Positions 1-7,280 of a DNA stretch of 57,837 nucleotides are shown piece after piece. Where the stretch lies: positions 1-57,837 of the forward strand of contig JAFLRY010000007.1 of NCBI GenBank assembly GCA_022511205.1, given 5' to 3'. Under the pieces are notes generated by a model that was not told the DNA's origin, ran no database searches, and saw only the letters and a program-made list of their open reading frames with translations. This DNA is from Eubacterium sp. Its GTDB lineage: Bacteria; Bacillota; Clostridia; Oscillospirales; Acutalibacteraceae. The stretch's first letter is position 1; each line of letters begins with the position of its first letter. Position numbers and translations under genes: made by a program.

Positions 1-857
1 ACCTCAAAGTCGTTAGGATCGTGAGCGGGAGTAATTTTAACTACGCCTGTACCGAATTCAACGTCAACGTAATCGTCCGCAATAACGGGTATCTCACGGT
101 GAACGATAGGAAGAATAAGCATTTTGCCGATATAATCCTTGTAGCGCTCATCGTTGGGATTAACGGCAACTGCCGTATCGCCGAGAAGCGTTTCGGGTCT
201 CGTGGTGGCAAGCTCAAGATAGCCGCTTCCGTCAGCAAAGGGATATTTCAGATGCCAGAAGTGACCTGCCTGATCCTCGTATTCAACCTCAGCATCAGAT
301 ATTGAAGTTAAGCAATGAGGACACCAGTTAACGATCCTCTCGCCACGGTAGATAAGTCCCTTTTCATAGAGGTTATTGAACACCTCAACAACAGCCTTAT
401 TACAGCCTTCGTCTAGGGTGAAGCGTTCTCTGTCCCAATCGCAGGAGGAGCCGAGCTTTTTTAGCTGCTCGATGATCCTGCCGCCATACTGCCTTTTCCA
501 TTCCCAAGCGCGTTCAAGGAATTTTTCTCTGCCGAGATCCTCCTTGGTAAGGCCCTCTTTTCGCATCGCCTCAACGATTTTAGCCTCGGTAGCAATCGAA
601 GCGTGGTCTGTACCGGGAAGCCAAAGGGTATCGTATCCGTTCATTCTGTGATAACGGATAAGAATATCCTGAAGCGTATTGTCAAGAGCGTGTCCCATAT
701 GAAGCTGACCCGTGATGTTGGGCGGAGGGATCACTATCGTGTAAGGCTTCTTTTTTGAATTGACGTCCGCATGGAAATACTTTTTATCGCACCAAAATTT
801 ATAGGTGCGATCCTCTACCTCGCGCGGATCATACTGCTTTGCCAGATCTTTTGCCAT
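1..857 (-). CDS. valS: Valyl-tRNA synthetase, 5' part (cut by window edge)
   Basis: Charges tRNA-Val with valine in the cytoplasm. Reading the minus strand from ATG at 857 gives 285 codons that run off the left edge, about a third of a normal ValRS of roughly 880 residues. The class I catalytic signature is visible as [13 protein letters not shown], with HMGH near residues 53-56. The motifs PGTDHA and [11 protein letters not shown] (start of the editing domain) follow in the usual order. The ATG is preceded by CAGGAGATGATAAA, a good ribosome site. A T-box leader and a strong promoter lie directly upstream, so the gene is probably induced by uncharged tRNA-Val. Nothing looks damaged; the 3' two thirds are simply outside the window. 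Confidence 0.96.
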   Translation of the reverse strand, partial: MAKDLAKQYDPREVEDRTYKFWCDKKYFHADVNSKKKPYTIVIPPPNITGQLHMGHALDNTLQDILIRYHRMNGYDTLWLPGTDHASIATEAKIVEAMRKEGLTKEDLGREKFLERAWEWKRQYGGRIIEQLKKLGSSCDWDRERFTLDEGCNKAVVEVFNNLYEKGLIYRGERIVNWCPHCLTSISDAEVEYEDQAGHFWHLKYPFADGSGYLELATTRPETLLGDTAVAVNPNDERYKDYIGKMLILPIVHREIPVIADDYVDVEFGTGVVKITPAHDPNDFE

Positions 858-907
858 TTTATCATCTCCTGAAAAATATAACCTGCCTTGCTTTGCAAGT
901 CAGACGT

Positions 908-1158
908 TGTTTATAAAATTTAAAAGCCTCCGCCTCATAATGAGGCGAAGGCATAAAATCTCCGTGGTACCACTCAAATTGCGCTATGATAAGCGCCGCT
1001 CAACCCCTTAACGCGGGAAACGGACAAGGCTACTGTTATTTCACCCCATCGGCTCCGAAGCTACCTTCTCTTTCTTAGCCTGCGGTTTTGCACCCAACAA
1101 CCGCTCTCTGAAAGGCATTGGAAAAATACTCCTCTTCTTCACTGCCGTTGATTATTGA
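908..1158 (-). promoter_or_regulatory. T-box leader of valS
   Basis: The minus-strand leader between the valS promoter and gene carries the T-box core TGGTACCACGG (plus coordinates 962-972). This is the segment that pairs with the free CCA end of uncharged tRNA in the antiterminator. Upstream of it are the typical AGAGAGCGG...ACCGC stem and the GAAGGTAGC region. Downstream is a strong G+C-rich hairpin followed by a T-rich run. The setting, directly ahead of an aminoacyl-tRNA synthetase, fits exactly. I did not fix the specifier triplet; a valine GUN codon is expected from the gene it controls. The ends are approximate. Confidence 0.9.
926..952 (-). terminator. Attenuator terminator inside the valS T-box
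   Basis: A 12-bp stem (926-937 with 941-952, one G-U pair) with a 3-nt loop is followed on the minus strand by TTTTAAATTTTAT. It lies between the T-box core and the valS start, where the competing terminator of a T-box belongs. Confidence 0.88.
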
Positions 1159-1162
1159 AGAT

Positions 1163-1191
1163 ATAGTAACAGAAAATATTTTATTTGTCAA
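1163..1191 (-). promoter_or_regulatory. Sigma-A promoter of valS
   Basis: On the minus strand: -35 TTGACA (1186-1191), 17-bp spacer, -10 TACTAT (1163-1168). Transcription would start near 1156, giving the T-box leader its full length. Confidence 0.85.
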
Positions 1192-1203
1192 GAACGCATA
1201 CTA

Positions 1204-1232
1204 TTGAAAACTCAAAATAGATTCAGTATAAT
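1204..1232 (+). promoter_or_regulatory. Sigma-A promoter of the acyltransferase gene
   Basis: -35 TTGAAA (1204-1209), 17-bp spacer, -10 TATAAT (1227-1232), about 30 bp ahead of the ATG at 1264. It is divergent from the valS promoter. Confidence 0.75.
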
Positions 1233-1263
1233 CATATTATAGTTTTCTCTTGGGGTATTATTT

Positions 1264-2352
1264 ATGGAATCAGCATTAAAGGAAAAGGCTCTCGGCAAGC
1301 AAAACAACGCCATAGACCTTGCAAAGTTTATCTGCGCTGTTTTCGTTGTGGCCATTCACGTTCCGCCTTTCGGAAGCGCTGACGGTTCAACCGTTGTTAC
1401 CTATCTCAACTTTTTTATTCAGGATTATCTGGCGAGGATCGCGGTTCCGTTTTTCTTCATCACGTCGGGCTATTTTTTGTTTAAGAAAACCGATATAAAA
1501 AACTTTGATATCAAGCCTTCAAAACAATATGTTTTAAGGCTTATAAAGCTTTATCTCATATGGTCCTTAATATATTTTCCTGTTAGGTTGGGAAGCATCT
1601 TTACGGATAAAAAAGGCATCCTTCACGGTATTATTAGTTATTTTAAGGATTTCGTTTTCAGCACGAGCTATTCCCATCTGTGGTATCTGAACGCGCTGAT
1701 TTTCGCAACGATCGTGATATCCTTCCTGCTTTATAAGCGCGTTAAGCCCTTATACATCATAGCGGGAGGCGGGATATTCTATTTCTTAGGGCTTTTCGGT
1801 CAATCCTGGTTTGGGTTTCTTGAACCGCTGAGAGGCACTTTCGTTTGGGATATACTTAAAGCCGTTCAAAGCCTTATCACCACAACGCGGGACGGTCTGT
1901 TTGACGGACTTATCTTCGTAGGGATCGGAATGCTTTTTGCGTATTATGAAATAAAAATATCAAGAAAGTCGGCATTAACGGGGCTTGCGGTTTCGCTGAT
2001 ACTTTTATTTACGGAATCATTCGGCTTTCAGTTCTTAGGATTTTCAAGATCACACGATACTTATTTGTTCTTAGTGCCAACTGCATTTTTCCTGTTCGCC
2101 GTAATTCGTGATATACAGCTTCCGGATAATAGGAATTATAAAAAGATGCGCACATTAAGCTCACTCATTTATTTCATACATCCGTGGATAAAAATAATCC
2201 TCGGCGCTTTGACTTACATCATATTTAAGAAACAGGCAATATTCCTTATAAGCTTTGCTCTTACTTTCGCAATAGCGTATTTTCTTTCGTTAGCAGTTAT
2301 GAAGCTTTCAGAAAAGCCAAAGAGTAAATGGCTTAAAAATCTTTACTCTTAA
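1264..2352 (+). CDS. Membrane acyltransferase, family 3 (OafA/YrhL type)
   Basis: A 362-residue polytopic membrane protein of the acyltransferase-3 family. Members move acyl groups (often O-acetyl or succinyl) onto cell-surface sugars or lipids. The N-terminal signature is AIDLAKFICAVFVVAIHV, whose His (about residue 32) is the conserved family histidine. About ten hydrophobic segments follow, with the typical late IYFIHPW motif near residue 300. It stands alone between a divergent T-box operon and a terminator, so the acceptor cannot be inferred from neighbours. The ribosome site (TTGGGGTA) is weak. Other members of this fold are peptidoglycan O-acetyltransferases and glycopeptide-associated VanT-like membrane domains, but no second catalytic domain is present here. 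Confidence 0.85.
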   Translation: MESALKEKALGKQNNAIDLAKFICAVFVVAIHVPPFGSADGSTVVTYLNFFIQDYLARIAVPFFFITSGYFLFKKTDIKNFDIKPSKQYVLRLIKLYLIWSLIYFPVRLGSIFTDKKGILHGIISYFKDFVFSTSYSHLWYLNALIFATIVISFLLYKRVKPLYIIAGGGIFYFLGLFGQSWFGFLEPLRGTFVWDILKAVQSLITTTRDGLFDGLIFVGIGMLFAYYEIKISRKSALTGLAVSLILLFTESFGFQFLGFSRSHDTYLFLVPTAFFLFAVIRDIQLPDNRNYKKMRTLSSLIYFIHPWIKIILGALTYIIFKKQAIFLISFALTFAIAYFLSLAVMKLSEKPKSKWLKNLYS

Positions 2353-2386
2353 TACCTCTTAACGCTTCACAATTACTTATTAACTA

Positions 2387-2415
2387 AAAAAACTCCCGCT
2401 TTTTCAGCGGGAGCG
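2387..2415. terminator. Bidirectional rho-independent terminator
   Basis: A perfect 8-bp stem (CTCCCGCT at 2393-2400 with AGCGGGAG at 2406-2413) with a 5-nt loop. On the plus strand it closes the acyltransferase gene and is followed by CGTTTTC. On the minus strand it is followed by an uninterrupted run of seven T, so it is stronger in that direction and would end the orphan transcript that starts near 2880. Confidence 0.88.
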
Positions 2416-2880
2416 TTTTCTATATTAAGTTTAACTAGTACATTGGACTAACCTCACACATTTATTTTTTTAATACAATGAAACTCCTAAACAATGGAAT
2501 CACCTTCTTAAAAATAATGCATTTTGATTATATTAGTTAGTGCATCGGACTGTACCTCTTTGAAATATTTTTCTTGAAGATTCCTCTTCAGGCTTTTGCA
2601 GGACAAGCCAAACATAAATTATATATGTGAAATTCAATTGTGTTCGCCTGAGTATTCGTATTGGTTCCTGCCATAACTTTTAATTTGCATTGAATGCTGC
2701 TGCCCGTTATCTTTCTTTACAGATGCTGCCGACAGCCTTTCCGTTATTTACCTGAATACTGAGCAGGCGATTGTCTGATCAGGTTCTACATTAACCATCG
2801 GACAATGGCCCTCCTTTCCTTCATTGAACTTGGAAGAATGATTTTGTTTTTCCTTTATATTTCCTTCCCTTAAGTTCATC
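2414..2880 (-). other. Orphan minus-strand transcription unit without a recognised gene
   Basis: About 470 nt bounded by a strong promoter and a strong terminator, both on the minus strand, with no long ORF. Two short frames can be seen. One is 2748-2798 (16 residues, MVNVEPDQTIACSVFR) behind an AGGAGG site. The other is 2588-2674 (28 residues, starting MAGTNTNTQANTIEFH) with no clear ribosome site. It also holds an imperfect repeat pair (separate entry). It could be a small RNA, a set of tiny ORFs, or the eroded end of a mobile element. I do not recognise any RNA family in it. Confidence 0.5.
2431..2557 (-). repeat. Two imperfect direct repeats with ribosome-site/ATG/stop modules
   Basis: Plus coordinates 2431-2456 and 2531-2557 are imperfect copies exactly 100 bp apart. 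Read on the minus strand, each has GAGG, 8-9 nt containing AGTCC, then ATG, one sense codon and a stop: ATG-TAC-TAG and ATG-CAC-TAA. A third related site at 2796-2815 (AGGAGG...TTGTCCG-ATG) opens the 16-codon frame of the orphan unit. Confidence 0.55.
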
Positions 2881-2883
2881 TAA

Positions 2884-2912
2884 ATAATAGCACACAATTT
2901 ATGCATTGTCAA
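2884..2912 (-). promoter_or_regulatory. Sigma-A promoter of the orphan minus transcript
   Basis: Minus strand: -35 TTGACA (2907-2912), 17-bp spacer, -10 TATTAT (2884-2889). It is almost consensus and points leftward into a region without a gene. Confidence 0.8.
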
Positions 2913-2970
2913 TAGTTTTTTTCAACATTTTTGTAAATAATTATTAATTTTGTACAAGCATATATTTCTA

Positions 2971-2999
2971 TTGACGAAACAACACAAACAGGTTATAAT
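2971..2999 (+). promoter_or_regulatory. Sigma-A promoter of the DUF1292 gene and 6S RNA
   Basis: -35 TTGACG (2971-2976), 17-bp spacer, -10 TATAAT (2994-2999). It lies 60 bp ahead of the DUF1292 start and may also serve the downstream 6S RNA. Confidence 0.8.
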
Positions 3000-3060
3000 A
3001 GAAATGATAGCGGTTTGAGCAAATCACGTTAAACCGCCTTATGAAAGGAATCAGGATACT

Positions 3061-3378
3061 ATGGATAACGAGAAAGAACTTTACGAGCCGGATATTTTAT
3101 CTGTTACCGACGAGAACGGAAATGAAATACTTTTCGAGCTTCTTGAACGGTATGAAACTGACGACGACGTTTACGTTGCCATCACCGAATACCGCGACGA
3201 TGCCGAGGAGATCGTTGAAGCGGATTACGAGGTTATCATTCTCAAGGTGCTTGAGGAAAACGGCGAGGAATATCTTGAAGAGATCGAAGACGAAATGGAA
3301 TATGAGCAGATCGCTGATATCCTTATGGCAAAGGTTGAGGAAAAATACGAGGTTGAATATTTCGAGCCTGAGCAATAA
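3061..3378 (+). CDS. DUF1292 (YrzB-like) small acidic protein
   Basis: A 105-residue, strongly acidic protein matching the DUF1292 pattern: an N-terminal DENGNEILFELLERYE segment, a middle VYVAITEY segment, and an acidic tail. The function of the family is unknown; in Firmicutes it often lies near RNA or translation genes. ATG at 3061 follows AAAGGAATCAGGATACT, an acceptable ribosome site. A second frame over the same bases (3041-3382) is rejected because it lacks a ribosome site and has a composition unlike a real protein. The gene is followed after about 15 bp by the 6S RNA candidate, with no terminator between, so the two may be cotranscribed. Confidence 0.85.
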   Translation: MDNEKELYEPDILSVTDENGNEILFELLERYETDDDVYVAITEYRDDAEEIVEADYEVIILKVLEENGEEYLEEIEDEMEYEQIADILMAKVEEKYEVEYFEPEQ

Positions 3379-3391
3379 TTAACTTGTTTTA

Positions 3392-3578
3392 CGGTCTGTG
3401 CATCTCGACAACCGAAGGCTTTAATAACCCGAACAACTTTTACTATGGGACTTATGCTCGCGCTATGGGTATGCAGACCTCCCGCTTTTGCGGACGTTGG
3501 GAGCACAAAGTATTGCGGATAAGACCCACCTGCTTTAACCGCAGGTTATCTTCAGCTTTCGGCGGATGTGCGGATTTT
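3392..3578 (+). ncRNA. ssrS: 6S RNA candidate
   Basis: 6S RNA mimics an open promoter and binds the housekeeping RNA polymerase. The sequence folds into the 6S plan. A closing stem pairs 3396-3404 with 3565-3573 and CCGAAGGC with GCTTTCGG. A large central bubble follows, with a small hairpin on its 3' side (CCTGC...GCAGG). Next is a terminal stem pairing TGGGACTTATGC with GCGGATAAGACCCA. The apical part holds CTCCC/GGGAG around CCGC-TTTT-GCGG. No ORF fits the 240-nt gap, and a terminator follows. The call rests on this hand-drawn structure; ends are approximate, and no dedicated promoter was convincing. Confidence 0.72.
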
Positions 3579-3588
3579 TAAAAATGAA

Positions 3589-3621
3589 CGGCTGTGCTTA
3601 ATTGCGCAGCCGTGTTTTTTT
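3589..3621 (+). terminator. Terminator after the 6S RNA
   Basis: A 9-bp stem (3589-3597 with 3604-3612, one G-U pair), 6-nt loop, then TGTTTTTTT. The T-run overlaps the stop codon (3620-3622) of the convergent dehydrogenase gene. Confidence 0.88.
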
Positions 3622-4732
3622 AACCAATAATCGATTTGTATAATTCTTTTATTACATTTTCATTAAGTGAAACAGGATTGCTTTTCAATTTTGCAGGGTC
3701 AACTGATTTCGTTAGAATTTCAATATCATTCTCCCCTGCCTTTGGCTTCGGAAGATCAAGGGAATCGAGAAGCTTTTGAAATTTCTCTGCCCCCTGTTCG
3801 GCGCTTTCACATCCAAACAGCGTCGAAAGCTCTTTGAGCATACCGCAAACGTAAGCCTCACCGCGGGGATCGATACAAGTATCGGTATGTTCAACAGTAT
3901 AATGCCAAAGCTTAGAAACTCCGAGCGCCGCTGCATGCCCGTGGGCGAAATTATATAAGCCTGTAAGCTTATAACACATGGCGTGCCCCGCAGTTGTGCC
4001 TGTGATATTTATTGCTTCGCCCGCCGTGAACGCCGCCCAAAGCATTTTTTCATTCCCCTCAGGCTCGTTTGCAAGATAGGAAGCCTTATATTTTAAAACC
4101 TCAGTAATCGCCTTTTCGGCGTATTCCCTGCTCCGCTCGGTTGATTTTACAGACCAGTAGGATTCTATTGCGTGGCAAAGCGCGTCAAGCATCGTTGACT
4201 TCTTATGATAAAGCGGAAGCGTTTCCAAAACTGATGGATCCATAATAACCATTGACGGAATACAGCTTTCGTGGGTAACAGTCAGCTTTTCGCCTTTGTA
4301 ATAAATAATTGCATACTTTGTAGCTTCGCTGCCCGATCCGGCGGTTGTTGGCATAGCGATGAGCGGAATATCGTTTGGAACAATATCCTGCAAAACGTAA
4401 TCCTCATTATCAGACATATTCGCAAACATTTTAATGCACTTGGCAACATCCATACCGCTGCCGCCTCCAATGGCGAAAACAGCGTCACAGGCGTTTTCGT
4501 TGAATATGCGCACGCCCTCAACTACTGATTCATACAAAGGATTCGGCTTAAAATCACTGAATCGAATTATTTTTACTCCAGGTCTTTCTGTTAGCGTGTC
4601 AAAATAGTTTTTAATATTTAAACGATCAAACGATCTGCCGCAGACGAGCATAAGCGTTTTAATATTCAGCTTTTCAAAAAGATTATCAAGCTCACTGAAT
4701 TCACTGTTTAGCGTTATAATATTCTGCTCCAT
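3620..4732 (-). CDS. Iron-containing alcohol dehydrogenase family protein
   Basis: A 370-residue cytoplasmic NAD(P)-dependent, metal-dependent reductase of the type III (Fe) alcohol dehydrogenase family. From the ATG at 4732, GGGSGMD (89-95) and TTAGSGSEAT (129-138) bind the nucleotide. The four metal ligands are present at family spacing: Asp183, His187, His250 and His264. I prefer ATG 4732 over GTG 4741 because AAGGG lies 8 nt ahead of it and it follows the upstream stop by one base. It is the second gene of an operon with an epimerase-like reductase, so both probably act on one carbonyl or sugar-derived substrate. The substrate is unknown; related enzymes reduce butanal, propanediol aldehydes or phosphonoacetaldehyde. 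Confidence 0.88.
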   Translation of the reverse strand: MEQNIITLNSEFSELDNLFEKLNIKTLMLVCGRSFDRLNIKNYFDTLTERPGVKIIRFSDFKPNPLYESVVEGVRIFNENACDAVFAIGGGSGMDVAKCIKMFANMSDNEDYVLQDIVPNDIPLIAMPTTAGSGSEATKYAIIYYKGEKLTVTHESCIPSMVIMDPSVLETLPLYHKKSTMLDALCHAIESYWSVKSTERSREYAEKAITEVLKYKASYLANEPEGNEKMLWAAFTAGEAINITGTTAGHAMCYKLTGLYNFAHGHAAALGVSKLWHYTVEHTDTCIDPRGEAYVCGMLKELSTLFGCESAEQGAEKFQKLLDSLDLPKPKAGENDIEILTKSVDPAKLKSNPVSLNENVIKELYKSIIG

Positions 4733-4733
4733 T

Positions 4734-5777
4734 TTATTCACCCTTCATTCCAATAAGCTGCGCATTACCATCAAAAGCTTCCTTTGAAAGCTTGATTGAA
4801 TCAAAAATAGCGGCTTCAATATCATCCGGCGTGCACCCAAGCTCTGCGCAATCGTCAGTAGGAATAAACAAATTCATTCCCATAATATCAGCAAGACCTA
4901 CAGGATCAATTCCATAATCAACGTTTCTCTTGGCATAATCTCCGCGCATTTTATAGCCAAACGCTTTAAAGGTCCATTTTGGAACGTCAACGATTCTTCT
5001 ATTCGGCGTTCCGTCCATAGCGCGGTAAACTATTTTGAGGAACTTCCTCCAAGTCATATTATAGCAGGAAATTCCGTAGGCACGAAAACGCCCTTCCCCA
5101 TTTAATGAAGCAGAGTACGCATGTTCTGCCGCACCTGCTAATGCTTCACCTGTTTGACGGACTGTGAGCATCGCCGTTCCTCCTGCGGGATACATTGTAA
5201 AGGGCATTTTCTCAAACCGTTTAAGCTGTTCAATAAGAATCACCCAAACAGGTTTTCTGCCGGGCTGAGTTCCGAAAATATACGGAAGCTCCAAAACAGC
5301 AACAGAAAAATCCTTATCGGAATACTTTTCGCAAACCTTTTCCTGATCTATTCGGCTTCTTATATAGGGATGCTTCTCGTAAAGCTTCATATCCGGTTGC
5401 GCCTTATTAAGCCAGGCAAAATATGATCCGCATACAACCGCTCCCTTAATACCGGCCTTTTTCGCAAGTGGCAGATATCTCTCAAGCGGAGCGATATTAT
5501 ACTGATAATATTTATCATAAACAGGAGCAGAAAACTCAACTCTCTCGTCAACGCCTGTGGCAAAAACGAACACGTCACTGCCTTCCATAAGCTTTAAAAT
5601 CTCATCGTCTGATAGTTTATTCGCGTCTTTCAAGATTATTTCCATCTGCTCCGGAAACTCCGCGCCAACAGGAAGCGGAGGAAGTGAGAGCGTTTTAACC
5701 TCGTTTCCCCTATCAATAAGAATCTTAGCCGCGGCAGAACCCAAAAGTCCGGTTCCGCCAATCATAAAAGCTTTCAA
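4734..5777 (-). CDS. NAD-dependent epimerase/dehydratase-like (extended SDR) protein
   Basis: A 347-residue Rossmann-fold protein with the extended SDR start motif GGTGLLGS (residues 7-14). A VVCGSYFAW strand follows in the position of the catalytic Ser. The classical YxxxK pair is not obvious: the corresponding stretch reads YIRSRIDQEK, so the catalytic tyrosine may have moved or activity may differ from sugar epimerases. The start is TTG at 5777 behind AAGGTGATG. It is the first gene of a two-gene operon with the Fe-dehydrogenase, whose ATG lies one base after this stop. Cinnamyl-alcohol or NmrA-type SDRs are alternatives. The metabolic role is not known. Confidence 0.8.
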   Translation of the reverse strand: MKAFMIGGTGLLGSAAAKILIDRGNEVKTLSLPPLPVGAEFPEQMEIILKDANKLSDDEILKLMEGSDVFVFATGVDERVEFSAPVYDKYYQYNIAPLERYLPLAKKAGIKGAVVCGSYFAWLNKAQPDMKLYEKHPYIRSRIDQEKVCEKYSDKDFSVAVLELPYIFGTQPGRKPVWVILIEQLKRFEKMPFTMYPAGGTAMLTVRQTGEALAGAAEHAYSASLNGEGRFRAYGISCYNMTWRKFLKIVYRAMDGTPNRRIVDVPKWTFKAFGYKMRGDYAKRNVDYGIDPVGLADIMGMNLFIPTDDCAELGCTPDDIEAAIFDSIKLSKEAFDGNAQLIGMKGE

Positions 5778-5804
5778 AACATCACCTTATTTAAACTTTT
5801 TTAT

Positions 5805-5834
5805 AGTATACCATTTATTAAGAAAAGCCGTCAA
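5805..5834 (-). promoter_or_regulatory. Promoter of the epimerase/dehydrogenase operon
   Basis: Minus strand: -35 TTGACG (5829-5834), 18-bp spacer, -10 TATACT (5805-5810). It begins immediately after the T-run of the terminator that ends the carboxylase operon, so terminator and next promoter are packed together. Confidence 0.75.
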
Positions 5835-5863
5835 GAAAAAAGCTCCCTTATAAAAAGGGAGCT
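5834..5863 (-). terminator. Terminator of the carboxylase operon
   Basis: A perfect 9-bp stem (AGCTCCCTT at 5841-5849 with AAGGGAGCT at 5855-5863), 5-nt loop, then TTTTTTCTTG on the minus strand. Confidence 0.9.
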
Positions 5864-5868
5864 TAATT

Positions 5869-7266
5869 TTATACAGGATGAACCTTTGTTTCGATGTTAT
5901 CATGCTTGCCGTCAAGATTATACTTTGCGTCTCTTCTCTTCTGGAAGAACTTAACGGCAACCTGATCAAACTGAGCGTAGGAGAGAACGTCCTCCTCCTG
6001 CTCGTAATACTCGGCGATCTCGTTTCTGAACTTATCAAGCTCGGGCGTGAGGAGATCGGCGGGGCGGCAGTCGATAACAGGATCGTTGCCGACTATCTTC
6101 TTTCTGAATTCAGGATCGATCTCGCAGGGCGTTCTGCCGTATTTGCCGGCAACCATATCCTTGAATTCCTTTGTTACCATCTTGTAACGCTCGCCCATAA
6201 TGATGTTGAACACCGCCTGAGTGCCAACGATCTGCGAGGTGGGAGTTACAAGGGGCGGATAGCCGCTGTCCTCACGAACGCGCGGAACTTCCGCAAGCAC
6301 CTCTTCAAGCTTATCGGCTTTGCCTGCCTGCTTAAGCTGATTGAGCAGGTTTGAAAGCATTCCGCCGGGAACCTGATAAAGAAGCGTGTTGGCGTCTACG
6401 CCAAGCATCTTCGTGTTGAGAAGCCCTTCCGCAATATACTTTTCACGAAGCGGAACGAAGAAATCACGAATCTCCGTAAGCGCTTTAAGATCAAGACCTG
6501 TATCGTAAGGCGTACCCTGAAGTGCCGCAACCATTGATTCGGTGGCGGGATGAGAAGTACCCATAGCAAGGGGGCTCATTGCCGTATCGATAACGTCTAC
6601 GCCCGCCTCAATACCCTTAAGGTGTACCATAGAAGCAAGTCCTGAGGTATAGTGAGAGTGAAGCTGGATCGGGATCTTAACGGTCTCCTTAAGCGCTTTA
6701 ACGAGATCGTATGTTCCGTAAGGAGTGAGCAGACCGGCCATATCCTTAATGCAGATAGAATCCGCGCCGGCGCTTTCAAGCTGCTTTGCGTAATTGCAAT
6801 AATAGTCTATATCAAAAACAGGGCCTGTCGTGTAGGAAATAGCCGCCTGAACGTGTCCGCCGTACTGCTTGGCGGCGTTGATCGCCGTTTCAAGGTTGCG
6901 AACGTCGTTGAGCGCGTCAAATATACGCATAATGTCGATACCGTTATCAATGCTCTTTTTAACGAAATAATCAACGATATCGTCCGCATAGTGGCGGTAG
7001 CCAAGCATATTCTGACCGCGGAAAAGCATCTGAAGCTTCGTATTGGGGCATTTTTTACGAATTAAGCGGAGTCTGTCCCACGGATCTTCATTGAGGAAAC
7101 GCAGGCAGGAATCGAAGGTGGCGCCGCCCCAGCATTCAAGTGAATGAAAGCCGATCTTATCCATCTTTTCGAGAATGTCGGCAAACTCGCCGGTTTTCAT
7201 TCTCGTTGCGATCAAAGACTGGTGCGCGTCACGCAGAACAGTTTCTGTAATACCAATTTTCGCCAT
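5869..7266 (-). CDS. Oxaloacetate decarboxylase alpha / pyruvate carboxyltransferase (5S-like) subunit
   Basis: A 465-residue carboxyltransferase of the OadA/PycB/5S family, moving CO2 between biotin and pyruvate/oxaloacetate. The family start TETVLRDAHQSL carries the metal-binding Asp. ICIKDMAGLL carries the lysine that becomes carbamylated, and LHSHYTSG supplies two metal-ligand histidines. The PYC/OADA domain follows. No biotinyl domain is fused at the C terminus; a separate carrier gene precedes it. I chose ATG 7266 over GTG 7275 because GAGGTG sits 6 nt upstream. It is the last gene of a three-gene operon and ends at a strong terminator. No OadB membrane pump subunit is present, so a soluble transcarboxylase is as likely as a sodium-pumping decarboxylase. 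Confidence 0.92.
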   Translation of the reverse strand: MAKIGITETVLRDAHQSLIATRMKTGEFADILEKMDKIGFHSLECWGGATFDSCLRFLNEDPWDRLRLIRKKCPNTKLQMLFRGQNMLGYRHYADDIVDYFVKKSIDNGIDIMRIFDALNDVRNLETAINAAKQYGGHVQAAISYTTGPVFDIDYYCNYAKQLESAGADSICIKDMAGLLTPYGTYDLVKALKETVKIPIQLHSHYTSGLASMVHLKGIEAGVDVIDTAMSPLAMGTSHPATESMVAALQGTPYDTGLDLKALTEIRDFFVPLREKYIAEGLLNTKMLGVDANTLLYQVPGGMLSNLLNQLKQAGKADKLEEVLAEVPRVREDSGYPPLVTPTSQIVGTQAVFNIIMGERYKMVTKEFKDMVAGKYGRTPCEIDPEFRKKIVGNDPVIDCRPADLLTPELDKFRNEIAEYYEQEEDVLSYAQFDQVAVKFFQKRRDAKYNLDGKHDNIETKVHPV

Positions 7267-7280
7267 ATCAGACACCTCTA

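Noticed and set aside
3041-3382. Second overlapping ORF of 113 codons over the DUF1292 gene
   Set aside because: No ribosome site, Arg/Ser-rich out-of-frame composition, and the other frame matches DUF1292 with a proper site.
5878-6354. 158-codon ORF antisense to the carboxyltransferase 5S-like gene
   Set aside because: Shadow of codon bias in a strongly supported enzyme gene; starts without a ribosome site.
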